From contig QZLH01000153.1 of assembly GCA_003833135.1 (NCBI GenBank), positions 1 through 64,000 on the forward strand: DNA of 64,000 bases, read 5' to 3'. Below, one piece after another: positions 46,847 through 57,189 of the stretch. The stretch's first letter is position 1; every line of letters starts with the position of its first letter. A model generated the notes under the pieces. It worked only from the letters and a program-made list of their open reading frames with translations, did not search any database and was not told where the DNA came from. A program made the position numbers and the translations under genes. The stretch is from Oehlia diaphana. Lineage: Eukaryota > Glomeromycota > Glomeromycetes > Glomerales > Glomeraceae.

Positions 46847-48730
46847 TTTTTGTGTTAATAATTTTTTTTTTTTTTTAAAAAAAAAAAAATTTGGGTATAA
46901 AGTAATATATATAAAAGGGTTTATTGGAAAAAAGGTAAAGTAAAGTAAAGTAAAAGAGCAACAAAAAAAAATAAAAATAAAAATAAAAATAAAAAAATAT
47001 TTTTAAATAAATAATAATAAAAAAATCGATTTTTGTTGCTCCGTGCGAGGTATTTTTATTTTATATATTTTTTCGTGTACGAGAGTAACGGGTATTAATA
47101 CTGTATCGGTAGTATCGGTAAGAAAAAAAAAAAAAAAATTTTTTTTTTTTAAGGGATGATGGGGTAAAAAAAAAAAAAAAATGTCAATACAATTTTGTAA
47201 TAGTTTTTATAGTTAATTTTTTTTTTTTTTTTTTTTCGGGGGGATTTGGGGAAATATTTTGTACAATTGTAACAATAAAGGATATATCTTAAAAATAATA
47301 CAATATATTTTCTTTATTTATCCGTTATTTTTAAAATTTATGTAATATAATTTTTATTATACATGTATAAGGATGACTTAAAAAGGATGATTTAATATTT
47401 TTAAGTGGCTCAAATGAATTCACATTATTCAACTTTGTGACTTTTTAATAGAAAAATGTTACACTTTTGATACGATTGATAAATTTCATACAATTATCAC
47501 ATACAGAAATTTGAATTTACATAAACATCCAACATCCGATGAAAAAAAAAACAAATAAATTGTATCGTAAATGATCGGAACTAAACTTAAGAGAATTTGA
47601 TGAGTAAGTAATAAATAATAATTAATAACTTGTAATTTAGATAATTAAATAATATTAATTTGTAATAATGTGATATAAAAGATATATGATATAATATACA
47701 TATAAGTATTATATATATATATATATATGTATTATAATATATACATATATTATATATATATAATATAAATGTGATTGTAACATATTGTAACATGTATTAA
47801 CTAATTATGATTATGGTACGACAATCAATTTTAGGTTTAACCTAAAATAAACTCAAGTTTACGCCGTTAACGATATGCAAGTCATTGCAGACGGTAAAAC
47901 AATTGTCACATAGAAACACATTGTTTCAATTACTCTAGTCGTAAGGAAAAAAATAATTGACAAATTGGTAACAGGTTTTATCGTAACTCTATGTATCGTA
48001 CAGATAAATTATGACAAAATTTTTGATTCCCTTTTTAACACCAATACCGATAAGAAAATCATAATAAAAAGAAAGAAAAAAAAAAGGATCTTTTATTGTA
48101 AATTGTACAACATATCACAAAAATGCAAAATTTTGTATTTATTTTTGTATTATTTTCTTTATATAATCCTATGCATTCCTTTGTACAAGAATTAATATAT
48201 TAATTAATACGAACATAATTTTGCATAATTTATAATTTACCTATGCGTTGTTGATTCACATGTTAAATCTCTTTGATTTGTTTACAATTTAAATTAAATT
48301 TTTTTATTTTAGTTTTAAGTTTAAGGAATTTTTGAGAATCTGAGAGAAAGAAATAGTAATAATAATAATAATTTTTAATAATTTTAATTACTGCAATTTG
48401 TTAATCTTTTAGAATTAGTTTGAGAAATTTGTCACGTTATCTGCATAATTATATAAATAAATTTTTAATGTGATGATTAATGCGGTAATATTTAAGCAAA
48501 CAAGTTTATTTCATTGTCAAATTTTGTCATAAGTTTATATTATAACACGTCGATATTTTCTAAAATTTTTTTTTTTTTAGTATACGTAATAAATAATATA
48601 CGAGAAAATTATTTGAAATAATTTTAACCTATTATTTTTTTTTTTTTATTATTTTCTCAATGGATTTTTTTTGTCCATTGTCGAAAAAAAAAAAAAAAAA
48701 TTGTTTTTTTTTAACGTTCAGTAAATCCCG

Positions 48731-48766
<36 letters not shown>

Positions 48767-50483
48767 TTAATACATGTACGTTCATGCAATGCGGTAAAGA
48801 AGAATAATGTAAAATTATTGGCACATTATATAATTAGAAATTCGCGAACAATGCTCTTCTTCTCTTCAATTATCTTACCGATTTGGTGAATTACAAAAAA
48901 TGTCAGTTCTCAAAAAAAGAAAGGTCCTTTACGTCAATTTGAAAAAAAATTCTTTATCTTTTTGGCGCTACTCATTTTACTTATTCGATATTATCACATA
49001 CAGTAACCCCAAAAAATTTTTATTATCTATCACAAAAAGATGGCCTTTATCTTTTGAAGAAAAAGATTAGATATCATAAAGATATCAAATTAAATTGAGT
49101 GTTTGTAAATAATCATGATACTTGAATGATATTTCTCGTATTAGTCAGAGTAAGGAGCAAATGAAAAAAAAAAATATGTTATTATTGAAGATTAAAATCT
49201 TTCTGTAGGTTTATATTAATAAGTCGCGGTTAAAATAAACCAATATTGGTATTATTGAGTACTACACTTTCAATTAAGGAGGACTCAAAAAAATCGCGGT
49301 TAAAACTTTAATTAAACTGCATGTAAATAAATGTATATAATTTCGTATATAATTTCGTAATATAATAGGTTTATAATGATAACGACTATGCGATATAACG
49401 AATTTCACGATAAAGCGAGGTATCAAAGATTTTTTATCTTTGTATATGAAACATATAATCAAACTCATAAATTTGGGTTCGTTATACCTGTAATGTATTA
49501 TATGTAACGTGAGTCATTCAACATAATTTATGCAGATAATAAGTTTCCTGCTGCGTTTTTTTGCAGATAATTTTTATAAGTCATTGGGTTTATATCAAAG
49601 TCGCGATTAAAACTTAACCAATATAGGTAGGTATTTTACAATTTACATAGTCAATTAATACTGTAGAAATCGTGGTTAAAACTTCTGAATTTACTGAAAT
49701 AAATGAACTTTTATCGGTGTTATAAAATTTTTAAAGTATTTCTAACACAGTCAATTAATAGATATAAACATTAAAATTTTGCTGTATAAATCGCGGTTAA
49801 AAAAACTTGTAATAGGTAAATGAACCAATATCAGTGTTATAATAAAATTTTTAGGTACAATTTCTACACAGGTTTCTAAAAATCTTGCTGTAGGAGTCGC
49901 GGTTAAAAGCTGTCGTACTACACTGTCTACATTACATAGTGAATTCGATATACTGGATCAATTCTTTCAAGTTCCATTTATAAAGTTTAGAATTTCCAAA
50001 TCTCTATTTTGTCCCCAAAATCAATAAAAAGCGATGTGGACTATCTCATAATAACTTCATCTATATTTCAATTTACTCTGATTACATTTCATATTATCTT
50101 CCAATTTTTTCATGCTATTCAACCTATTTCTGAAACGACTACGTAAAAATTACTTTATATTGTGAAATCTGATGAATAGATTTATTATAAACAATTAATA
50201 ATCTCAATTCCTAAGTGTTGCATATGAATTTTCGGGTATATTCGTTATATTTTTATTCAAATTAATAATTTTATAAACTTTTTTTTTTTTAGTTCTCTGT
50301 CTCAAAAATCACGTTTATCGTTCACATCATTATGATTGGTCATAAGATATTTCCATTTTAATTTGATACTGAAATTTTGTAACACGAAAAAAAAAATATG
50401 CAACTGAAATAACTAACGAGTTGATCTCATTCAAGGTAATTTAAATTTTTTTTTCTCTCTCTTTCTAAATATCCGTTCAAAGA
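46847..50483. other. Intergenic region with homopolymers, AT microsatellite and minisatellite
   Basis: No gene is supported in 3.6 kb. It holds AAAAT repeats (46970-47000), an (AT)n tract near 47713-47728, an A-run of about 34 at 48729-48762, and the TCGCGGTTAAAA minisatellite (49224-49910). The PIG-H gene starts at 50484. Confidence 0.65.
49224..49910 (+). repeat. Degenerate minisatellite with TCGCGGTTAAAA core
   Basis: The 12-mer TCGCGGTTAAAA or a one-base variant occurs six times on the plus strand: starts at 49224, 49294, 49601 (TCGCGATTAAAA), 49670 (TCGTGGTTAAAA), 49791 and 49898. The flanks are also related: GCTGTA(T/G) just upstream, and (A/T)CCAATAT...GTGTTATAA and AATTTTTA(A/G) blocks downstream. 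Spacings are 70, 307, 69, 121 and 107 nt, so units have decayed or been deleted. The array ends about 570 bp before the PIG-H start codon. Confidence 0.7.
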
Positions 50484-51326
50484 ATGTCAACTTCTTTAAA
50501 TCAAGAATATAATCAATATTCACAACCTTCTTCTACAATTATATTACCTATACCAAATAATCCTTATTTCTTATGTAACATTCTTGCGGATAATGCGAGA
50601 GAATATATTATGTTATCAAATCATTCATTTTTCGGTTTATTTGATGTAATATATGCATTCATTTTAGCAATTGTATTAGGGTTTATGGTAATATTACCTT
50701 AATAATAAAAGAATACATAAAAATATAAATTTTAATTTTTTTCATCCAAAACAATTTTTTTTTTTTATTTTCTAGAATCAAACAACAATAACTTATTCAA
50801 TATCTATAGCCATGATAATAATATGGATTTGGTTAAAACTTAATATAGTAAAAGAAGAAAGTATTTTATCAATTAGAGATGTTGGTATACAAGTAAAAAC
50901 TATTTATATGAATGGTAGAAGTGTATCTAGATTTATTGATAAATCAAAAATTTCTGATATTATAATTAATGAAGGTATAACTATGTTACAAGTTAAATTT
51001 TATATGACTATAATTGTTGATGGTCAAGATAGAATGGTGGTTGTTTTTGAGGTATTTAATTTTTTTTTTTTTTTTAGAGGGATTTTTTATTTTATATATT
51101 ATTTTTAAATAAGATTAAGATTCTAATTGATTCAAATTTTTTTTTTTTTTTTTTTTTTTTAATTTTTTTTTTTTTTTTTTTTTAATAATAGCATTTATTA
51201 CCAAAATTAAATATTTTATTACAAGTATATAGAGGTACTAGATATGTAATATTTAATGAGATTGAAGAAAATTCTGATATTGATGGTTATTCTCATTCTA
51301 TTCATTCTTATGATATTAATTCATGA
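50484..51326 (+). CDS. GPI15: GPI-GlcNAc transferase subunit PIG-H (Gpi15)
   Basis: Three exons, 50484-50687, 50776-51051 and 51192-51326, join in phase to 204 aa. Two hydrophobic segments (about residues 48-68 and 72-90) form the membrane hairpin, followed by the PIG-H domain: ESILSIRDVGIQVKTIY, RFIDKSKISDIIINEGI, VVVFEHLLPKLNILLQVYRG. These are the family's conserved blocks in their usual order. The protein is a non-catalytic subunit of the ER complex that transfers GlcNAc from UDP-GlcNAc to phosphatidylinositol, the first step of GPI-anchor synthesis (established for PIG-H). The length fits the family (about 190-230 aa). Intron 2 (140 nt) is mostly long T runs. The annotation rests on domain pattern, and the C-terminal 20 residues are unconserved. 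Confidence 0.88.
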
Positions 51327-52012
51327 GATTGAAAAAAAAAACCTCGTATTTATGTAAATAATATTACCAAATGTTATGGATTAACTTTCGTATTTTATAT
51401 TCACGAATGTATTGTACAGTTTTATTTGAATACGAGAGAACATATATCTGACGAGATAATTTACGAGATGACAAATAAGCAATATCTCAGCAACCCTCAA
51501 ATTGTTTAGATTATCGTTTATGGAGGGAATTATTACCGACAATATTGGTGGATGATGGCTCTATTTTATGGTATGGGCTCTCGAATTCTTTTTAAATTGC
51601 ATAGATTATCGTTTATTAAAATCACTTCAAAGAAATAACGACGATAAAATGAATTTTTATTTTTTTAGTGCAAGAGAATTTTCGACCGATTTTTTGGTCA
51701 TATAAATGACGTAAGAAAGATAGAAAGATTAAAAATATTATAAGAAATTATAAAAATTAATAAAAATATGCCGAAATCCGTGGAGTATTAATAAATAATT
51801 AACGTTGCGAAAAGAGAGTTATAAAAATTTAAATTATTTTATAAAAAAAAACCTTAATTGGTGGTGCTACCGATGAAATTGGGGCATGAATTCTCAGATT
51901 ATAGAAACATTTTAGATTAATAATGATGTAAATTCAACATTATATTTGTAGTGAAGGAATATTCGGTTGAAATATTATTAAAGATAAAAAAGGAAGGAAA
52001 TATTGGTTTGAA
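51327..52012. other. Intergenic region downstream of PIG-H
   Basis: 686 bp with no supported gene or recognised repeat, leading into the tandem array at 52013. Confidence 0.5.
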
Positions 52013-52690
52013 GAGCTCTCAATTCTAAGAATTTAATTTATTTACTCGATTTTAATACATTCGAACTAGTATTATATTCGAATAGCAAAAGGAGAAAAAT
52101 CTTATTATTGATCAAAATAAAAACAGAGGATATGATGGAGGGAATGAAGGAACTGTATGTATGTATATCAATTATAGTATTTTTTTAAAAAATGGAGCTC
52201 TCGATTCTAGAATTTAATTTATTAACTCGATTTTAATACATCCTGTCTGATCCGTTATTATTATATTCGAATAGCAAAGTAGAAAATCTTATTATTGATC
52301 AAAATAAAAAGCAGAGAGAAAGTGATGGAGGTCAGGAGGTGATGAGGAAATTGTATATATAGTAAGTCATAATACTTTTTTCTTAAAGAAAGTTCGTTCG
52401 ATTTAATACACCCGATCTGGTCCAAAAGGAAACATCTTATTATTGGTCAAAATAAAAGCAGAGAGGATATGATGGAGATGGTGAAGAAATTGTGTATATG
52501 GTAGTCATATTACTTTTTTTCTTAAAGAGAGCTCTTGATTCTAGGATTTCATTTACCAATCTGGTCCGTTATTATTATATTCGAATAGCAAAGGAGAAAA
52601 TATTATTGTTGATCAAAATAAAAGCAGAGAGGATGTGAAGAAATTGTATATATATTATTAGTCATAGTACTTTTTTTTCTTAAAGAAAAG
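52013..52690 (+). repeat. Tandem repeat, four degenerate units of about 140-190 bp
   Basis: Units begin at about 52013, 52195, 52389 and 52529, three of them with GAGCTCT(C/T). Each contains ATTCTA(A/G)GATTT or a variant, ATTATATTCGAATAGCAAA, GAGAAAATCTTATTATTG then ATCAAAATAAAAGCAGAG, AGTGATGGAG- or GATATGATGGAG-like and AAATTGTATATAT phrases, and closes with CATAGTACTTTTTTTCTTAAAG. Unit 3 lacks part of the left portion. No ORF spans the units. Confidence 0.75.
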
Positions 52691-52789
52691 ATCAGATAGT
52701 TCGATGTACTGTAGATTCAAATAAGAAAGTTCACCAATTAGATTGGTGTACGATCAAATGTGTCGTTCATCGAAAAGACATTTAGATAT

Positions 52790-52860
52790 AAGTAGACACT
52801 ACAAGTATAAGTAGGCACTACAAGTAGACACTACAAGTAATAGACACTACAAATAAACGC
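52790..52860 (+). repeat. Short tandem repeat of AAGTAGACACTAC
   Basis: Four imperfect 13-20 bp units: AAGTAGACACTAC, AAGTAGGCACTAC, AAGTAGACACTAC, AATAGACACTAC. A second short run of TTACTACTTG/TTACTTG units lies at about 53140-53175 before the cyclin 3' end. Confidence 0.7.
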
Positions 52861-53208
52861 TTTTTCCAAAAATAAAATAACAGAAATGGTTTGTCTATTG
52901 ATGATTTATTTTAATTATCGTGATATTTGTATATTTACAATAACAAAATAATCTTGTTCATTTTGATGCAAGCTAGTATATGCAAAATATATATATGTGT
53001 GTGTATATGTATAGGAAAAAAAAAATATCTATAAATTTCTATGTTCCAGCAAAGTATGCCATAAAAGAAAAACCAGCAAAAGAAAATAAGCAAATAAAAT
53101 TTTTGTCTATTCTAAATCAAAACATCTATACAATAAATAACCTACTACTTGTTACTTGTTACTACTTGTTACTACATATTACTACTCATGACTCTTCGTT
53201 ACTTCTCG

Positions 53209-54700
53209 TTATTTTACATTATTTCGTTTAATATCATCGAAATTTAAAACCCTTTCATTCTCTTTACCTCGACTAACATGACGTTCATTTATTCTTATTA
53301 TTCGTTCCATCTCTTCAATATTTAACATCTTCAAAGATTTTATAAATTCATTTATTCTCTCCCGATTATGTGGAAGAAAATAAGCGAATCTTACATCCAA
53401 TCCAGGTCCACAGATAGCTTGCATATGAGAATGTAAGAATCTTAACCATTGCTTAAAAGAATTTTCTTTTATAAAGATATTATAATCAACCATTCTTAAA
53501 AAATCGCGTTCAAAAACGTTTAGTTGTTCAATGGTATATCCGGTAAAGGATGTCCAATGATTAGTTTTGTAATTTTCATCTTGAAAAAATTTCCATGCTA
53601 TAATTAATGATGAAATCAATGCGGGCAAAGGTTTTATGGATTCTTGATTTTCAGGGCAAGGCTCTGTCGAAACGGTAAATCTTGAATAATTAATAATATA
53701 TGATAATTCAACTTTTGAACGATCCAAACATCTCTTGAATCGTAAGAGATAATACAACGCTAGCTCAATAATTCTACAATTTGTTCCAGACATTTGTAAA
53801 ACTTGTCGCATCCAATAATGGAATTCACTATCGTATAATGTACCCCAAATTGATAATATAGTATATCTGATAGTATCTAGTGAAAAAAAAGTGAAAAAAA
53901 GAAGAAATATGTTAGTAACTCTATAATATTATTATTATACATATATTTTTTAATTTATTACTACCCAGGTAATTTTGGTGCATATTTTCCGATGGACTGA
54001 ATTTTTGCGTTACTAAATAAATGTCATATAAAGAAGTGACCCAATATTGAGAAATTTCTCTTTTAGAATTTTCTTCGGTAGTTGATGATACATAATTTTT
54101 ACGTTGGTTTCTGTTGTTGTTTCTATTGTCGGGAACATTATGTAACTCTTGATCACCTATACAAGAACTTTGTGTGCTTGTGGATGAATAACTAGATGAA
54201 AATTTTGTCGATTCTATCTGTCCTGCAGACTGACATTGAGGTGAATAATAAGGAGTAGGTGATTCATCATAATTATAAAAAAAATTAACACAATCAGGTT
54301 CATTCCATTCATTCCAAAAGATTTCCTTTGTTCTCAAAACTTTTTTGCACGCGTTATTAGCGTCAGTGTCCATTAAAGTTAGATTAGAACTTGATACAGG
54401 CGTCAAGGTAGAATTATTTTCAGCCTTTTTATTATATCTAATCTTTACAAAACGTGAATTATTATAATTTTTGTTATTATAATTCTTAGAAAGGTACTCT
54501 CTACCAACTTGTTGTTTATTCTCGTGTTCAATTTTTTGAGTTTGCTTGTTCTGTGATGAAATACATATAAAAGTAGTTTTAGATACTTCAATTTTGGCGT
54601 TTTGTACATAATCATAATTCTTCTTTTTATTATCAGGACGTGACGAAGGTTGAATAGATTTAGGTTTTATATCTAACCAAGTTGACACAATAGGCATCAT
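53209..54700 (-). CDS. Pcl/Pho80-type cyclin with long disordered N-terminus
   Basis: Two exons, 54700-53965 and 53876-53209, join in phase to 467 aa. I chose the ATG at 54700 (MMPIV); a longer frame to 54763 only adds a Phe/Leu run from a poly-T tract. Residues 1 to about 225 are Asn/Ser/Lys-rich and probably disordered. The cyclin box follows: IIELALYYLLRFKRC, then SSLIIAWKFFQDENYKTNHW, TGYTIEQLNVFERDFLRMVD and WLRFLHSH. The LISSLIIAWKFFQDE and W..FTG......N..E..FL..VDY pattern is that of Pcl5/Clg1-type cyclins, partners of the Pho85 kinase (family knowledge). Links to phosphate or starvation signalling are inference. A T11/A11 junction and GAAA repeats (54712-54765) lie just upstream. Confidence 0.85.
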
Positions 54701-55440
54701 TAGATAATTTCTTTTTTTTTTTAAAAAAAAAAAGAAAGAAAGAAAGAAAGAAAGAAAGAACAAATTGGTGAGGCTGGAAAAAAAGAAAAATGACGGTTTA
54801 GCATATTATTTATACACTTAAAAATCTTTGATCAGGCACAGGGAGTTACACTATAAATAATTTTAGCCTATTTTGGTATCCAAAGTGTTGGGAGACTTGG
54901 GGGGTAGTTAAGGAGTAGATTATTTCGACAAAATTAAAGTTCTTCGATTGTTGTTGTATCACTGAATTCAAAAATATATTTAATAAAAACTTACCAATAA
55001 CCAATAAATTATTATTAATAAAAATAAGGGACCTGAAGAAAAAAAGAAAAAATTGTCAATTGTTTAGATTTAAAATTTTTGAGATGACGTAAATTTTTTT
55101 GTGTAATGACGCACTGATTTTTTATGATTTTCGGTAGCTTCAGCGTAAGTAAATATTTTGTATGAAATAATCTAATTAATCCCCCTATATAATAGTATAA
55201 TATTTTATGAAAAAATAAAAATAGATAAATTTAAACTAAACTAAATTACTTATTCATATTTTAATATATTAGTTTGTTTTACCATTATTCCATGTTGCAG
55301 AATAGATCCAATATATCTTATTATCAAATTGTATCTAATTTTGATCCGGACAAACCGAACTTACATATTGGGGTATTTCTAACACTTCTTTTCTTCATTT
55401 TGTAGGCTTTCTTGTACGAATCGGATTTAATGTTAATATA

Positions 55441-56230
55441 CAGTAGGGGTCATAAGTATCCTACCCCTCGTAATTTCTAAAGTCAGGTAATAACACCCAT
55501 TAAAATTTTTTTAAAGTACAATACTAACCTTGATAATATATAAATTTATAGGCTTATATAATATGTAGATCAGAAGTTAGATGATCGGTAAATTTTATGT
55601 TCAAAAAATATCCTTTTATGTAAATATTTCCATTCCTTTATTATTTTATGCCTAACCCTTTAGATATATAACTTTTTTTTTAAAAAAAATATATTAATTT
55701 TCAAGAGTCACTGCACATTTCCTTTAGAATTTTTACCAAGTAAAATATATAACTAGGGAATTTCAATTGTACTATATTTTTCCTTTTTTTTCACATTAAT
55801 ATTTGAATGGTGGTTGGAATTATTAACTTTGTCCATATTATCTTGGCTAAAAATCTTATAGGAATAGATCCAAGAGATCCCTTTTACAGATAATATACAT
55901 AAAATGAGTATCTGAAAGCAAATTGGTTTACTAAACTTCAGATCTAAAAAAATCATTGCAATATGGACTTTTTTTGCAAATGATATGACTTTTTTTCTTT
56001 ATTTAAGTCTTTATTTTAATGACATTTTTGGTCCAATAAACTGCTATAATTTTAACTATAATAAATGTAACTATTTTCAAAATTTCAGTCACTTTAGTTC
56101 TATTGAAGATTTTACGCATAAAACCACAAATATTAGAAAAGATCGGCATTTTGCAGCCGATCATCTAAATTATGTATTTTGACTTTAGAAATTATGAGGG
56201 GTAGGAATAGGATACTTATGACCCCTATTG
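55441..56230. mobile_element. Tc1/mariner-type element, 790 bp, TA-flanked
   Basis: Inverted ends of about 45-50 bp: CAGTAGGGGTCATAAGTATC then CTACCCCT and AATTTCTAAAGTC at the left, mirrored by GACTTTAGAAATTATGAGGG and GATACTTATGACCCCTATTG at the right (the right arm has six extra bases). TA lies immediately outside both ends (55439-55440, 56231-56232). Internal frames (55753-55956 minus, 55985-56182 plus) show no DDE transposase motif, so it is non-autonomous or heavily eroded. Confidence 0.85.
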
Positions 56231-56469
56231 TAAAATTAAAATTATAATTGACATACGTAAACATTACTAAAATTTGCCAAATTTGCCAGTAATTCCAATT
56301 ATTCAATTAACAAATTTTATCACGATTTTAGTGAATACTGTGTTGAGGGACTTTCTATAAAAAAAACTCTTTATTTTGGAAAAAAAATTTTTGACTAGAT
56401 TATAATATAAAAATTTGCATGTACTGTATCTATGCGTAATTAAAATTATTATCAAGCACGTGAAATTTA

Positions 56470-56556
56470 ACCAATCAAGTACGTCGAACATCCACTTGTA
56501 CCGAATTACCAATCAAAATCTTCAAACTTCTCACGTTATACAAATCTACCAATCAA
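56470..56556 (+). promoter_or_regulatory. Three ACCAATCAA (CCAAT-box) copies
   Basis: ACCAATCAA occurs at 56470-56478, 56508-56516 and 56548-56556, spaced 38 and 40 nt, about 630-720 bp upstream of the dynamin-related start. CCAAT is the binding core of the NF-Y/HAP complex (known). A regulatory role here is inference from the regular spacing. Confidence 0.4.
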
Positions 56557-57189
56557 ATACTTGTAACGACAATTTCACTTACCGTAATTTATGAACTTCG
56601 GAAATTATTAACAAAACAAGAAACGTTAGCTGAGCAATGATGTACATGGAAGCTTCCAATTCCACTTCTAAAATATGGTTATTGTTTTATATATATATAT
56701 ATATATATCATTTGGAATTTGGAAGTTTCCTTTGGAATTTGAAGATTTGAAAGTCCCAAATTTACCACTGTTTTTGTTGGTTTTTATTGTTTGTGCATTA
56801 TTAAATACGCCAATGCTTTTGTATGTTTTTTTTGACGTAAATATGAAATAATATTAATATTATTCCGTGATAAATTTTGATAACAAAATCATTGAACTGC
56901 GGTTCTGATAATTGTTTCCGAGAAAGTAAATTTTATTCAAAAATAATTAAACAAGACGTGAACGGAGTATGAAGAGTTTCAAAACAATTGTTTCGAATAT
57001 AATAAATAGACATGATTTTATAATTTTTTTCTTTTCATTCCTTTTTATTTTTTTTTAAAAAAACAAAAATAAATTCATAAGAAATTTATTATTCTTTTTT
57101 TTAAAAAAAATTTTTTATTCTTTTATCAAAATATTTTTATTACAAACGAAACATCTTTAGTTACTTCTTTTCATCTTAAAAAAAAAAAA

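Larger units (their letters stand above)
54701..57189. other. Divergent intergenic region between cyclin and dynamin-related genes
   Basis: 2.5 kb with no gene. It contains a (GAAA)n tract at about 54733-54762, the TA-flanked element at 55441-56230, three ACCAATCAA boxes at 56470-56556, an (AT)n tract near 56690-56708, and T/A tracts at 57045-57063 and 57095-57110 before the dynamin start. Confidence 0.65.
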
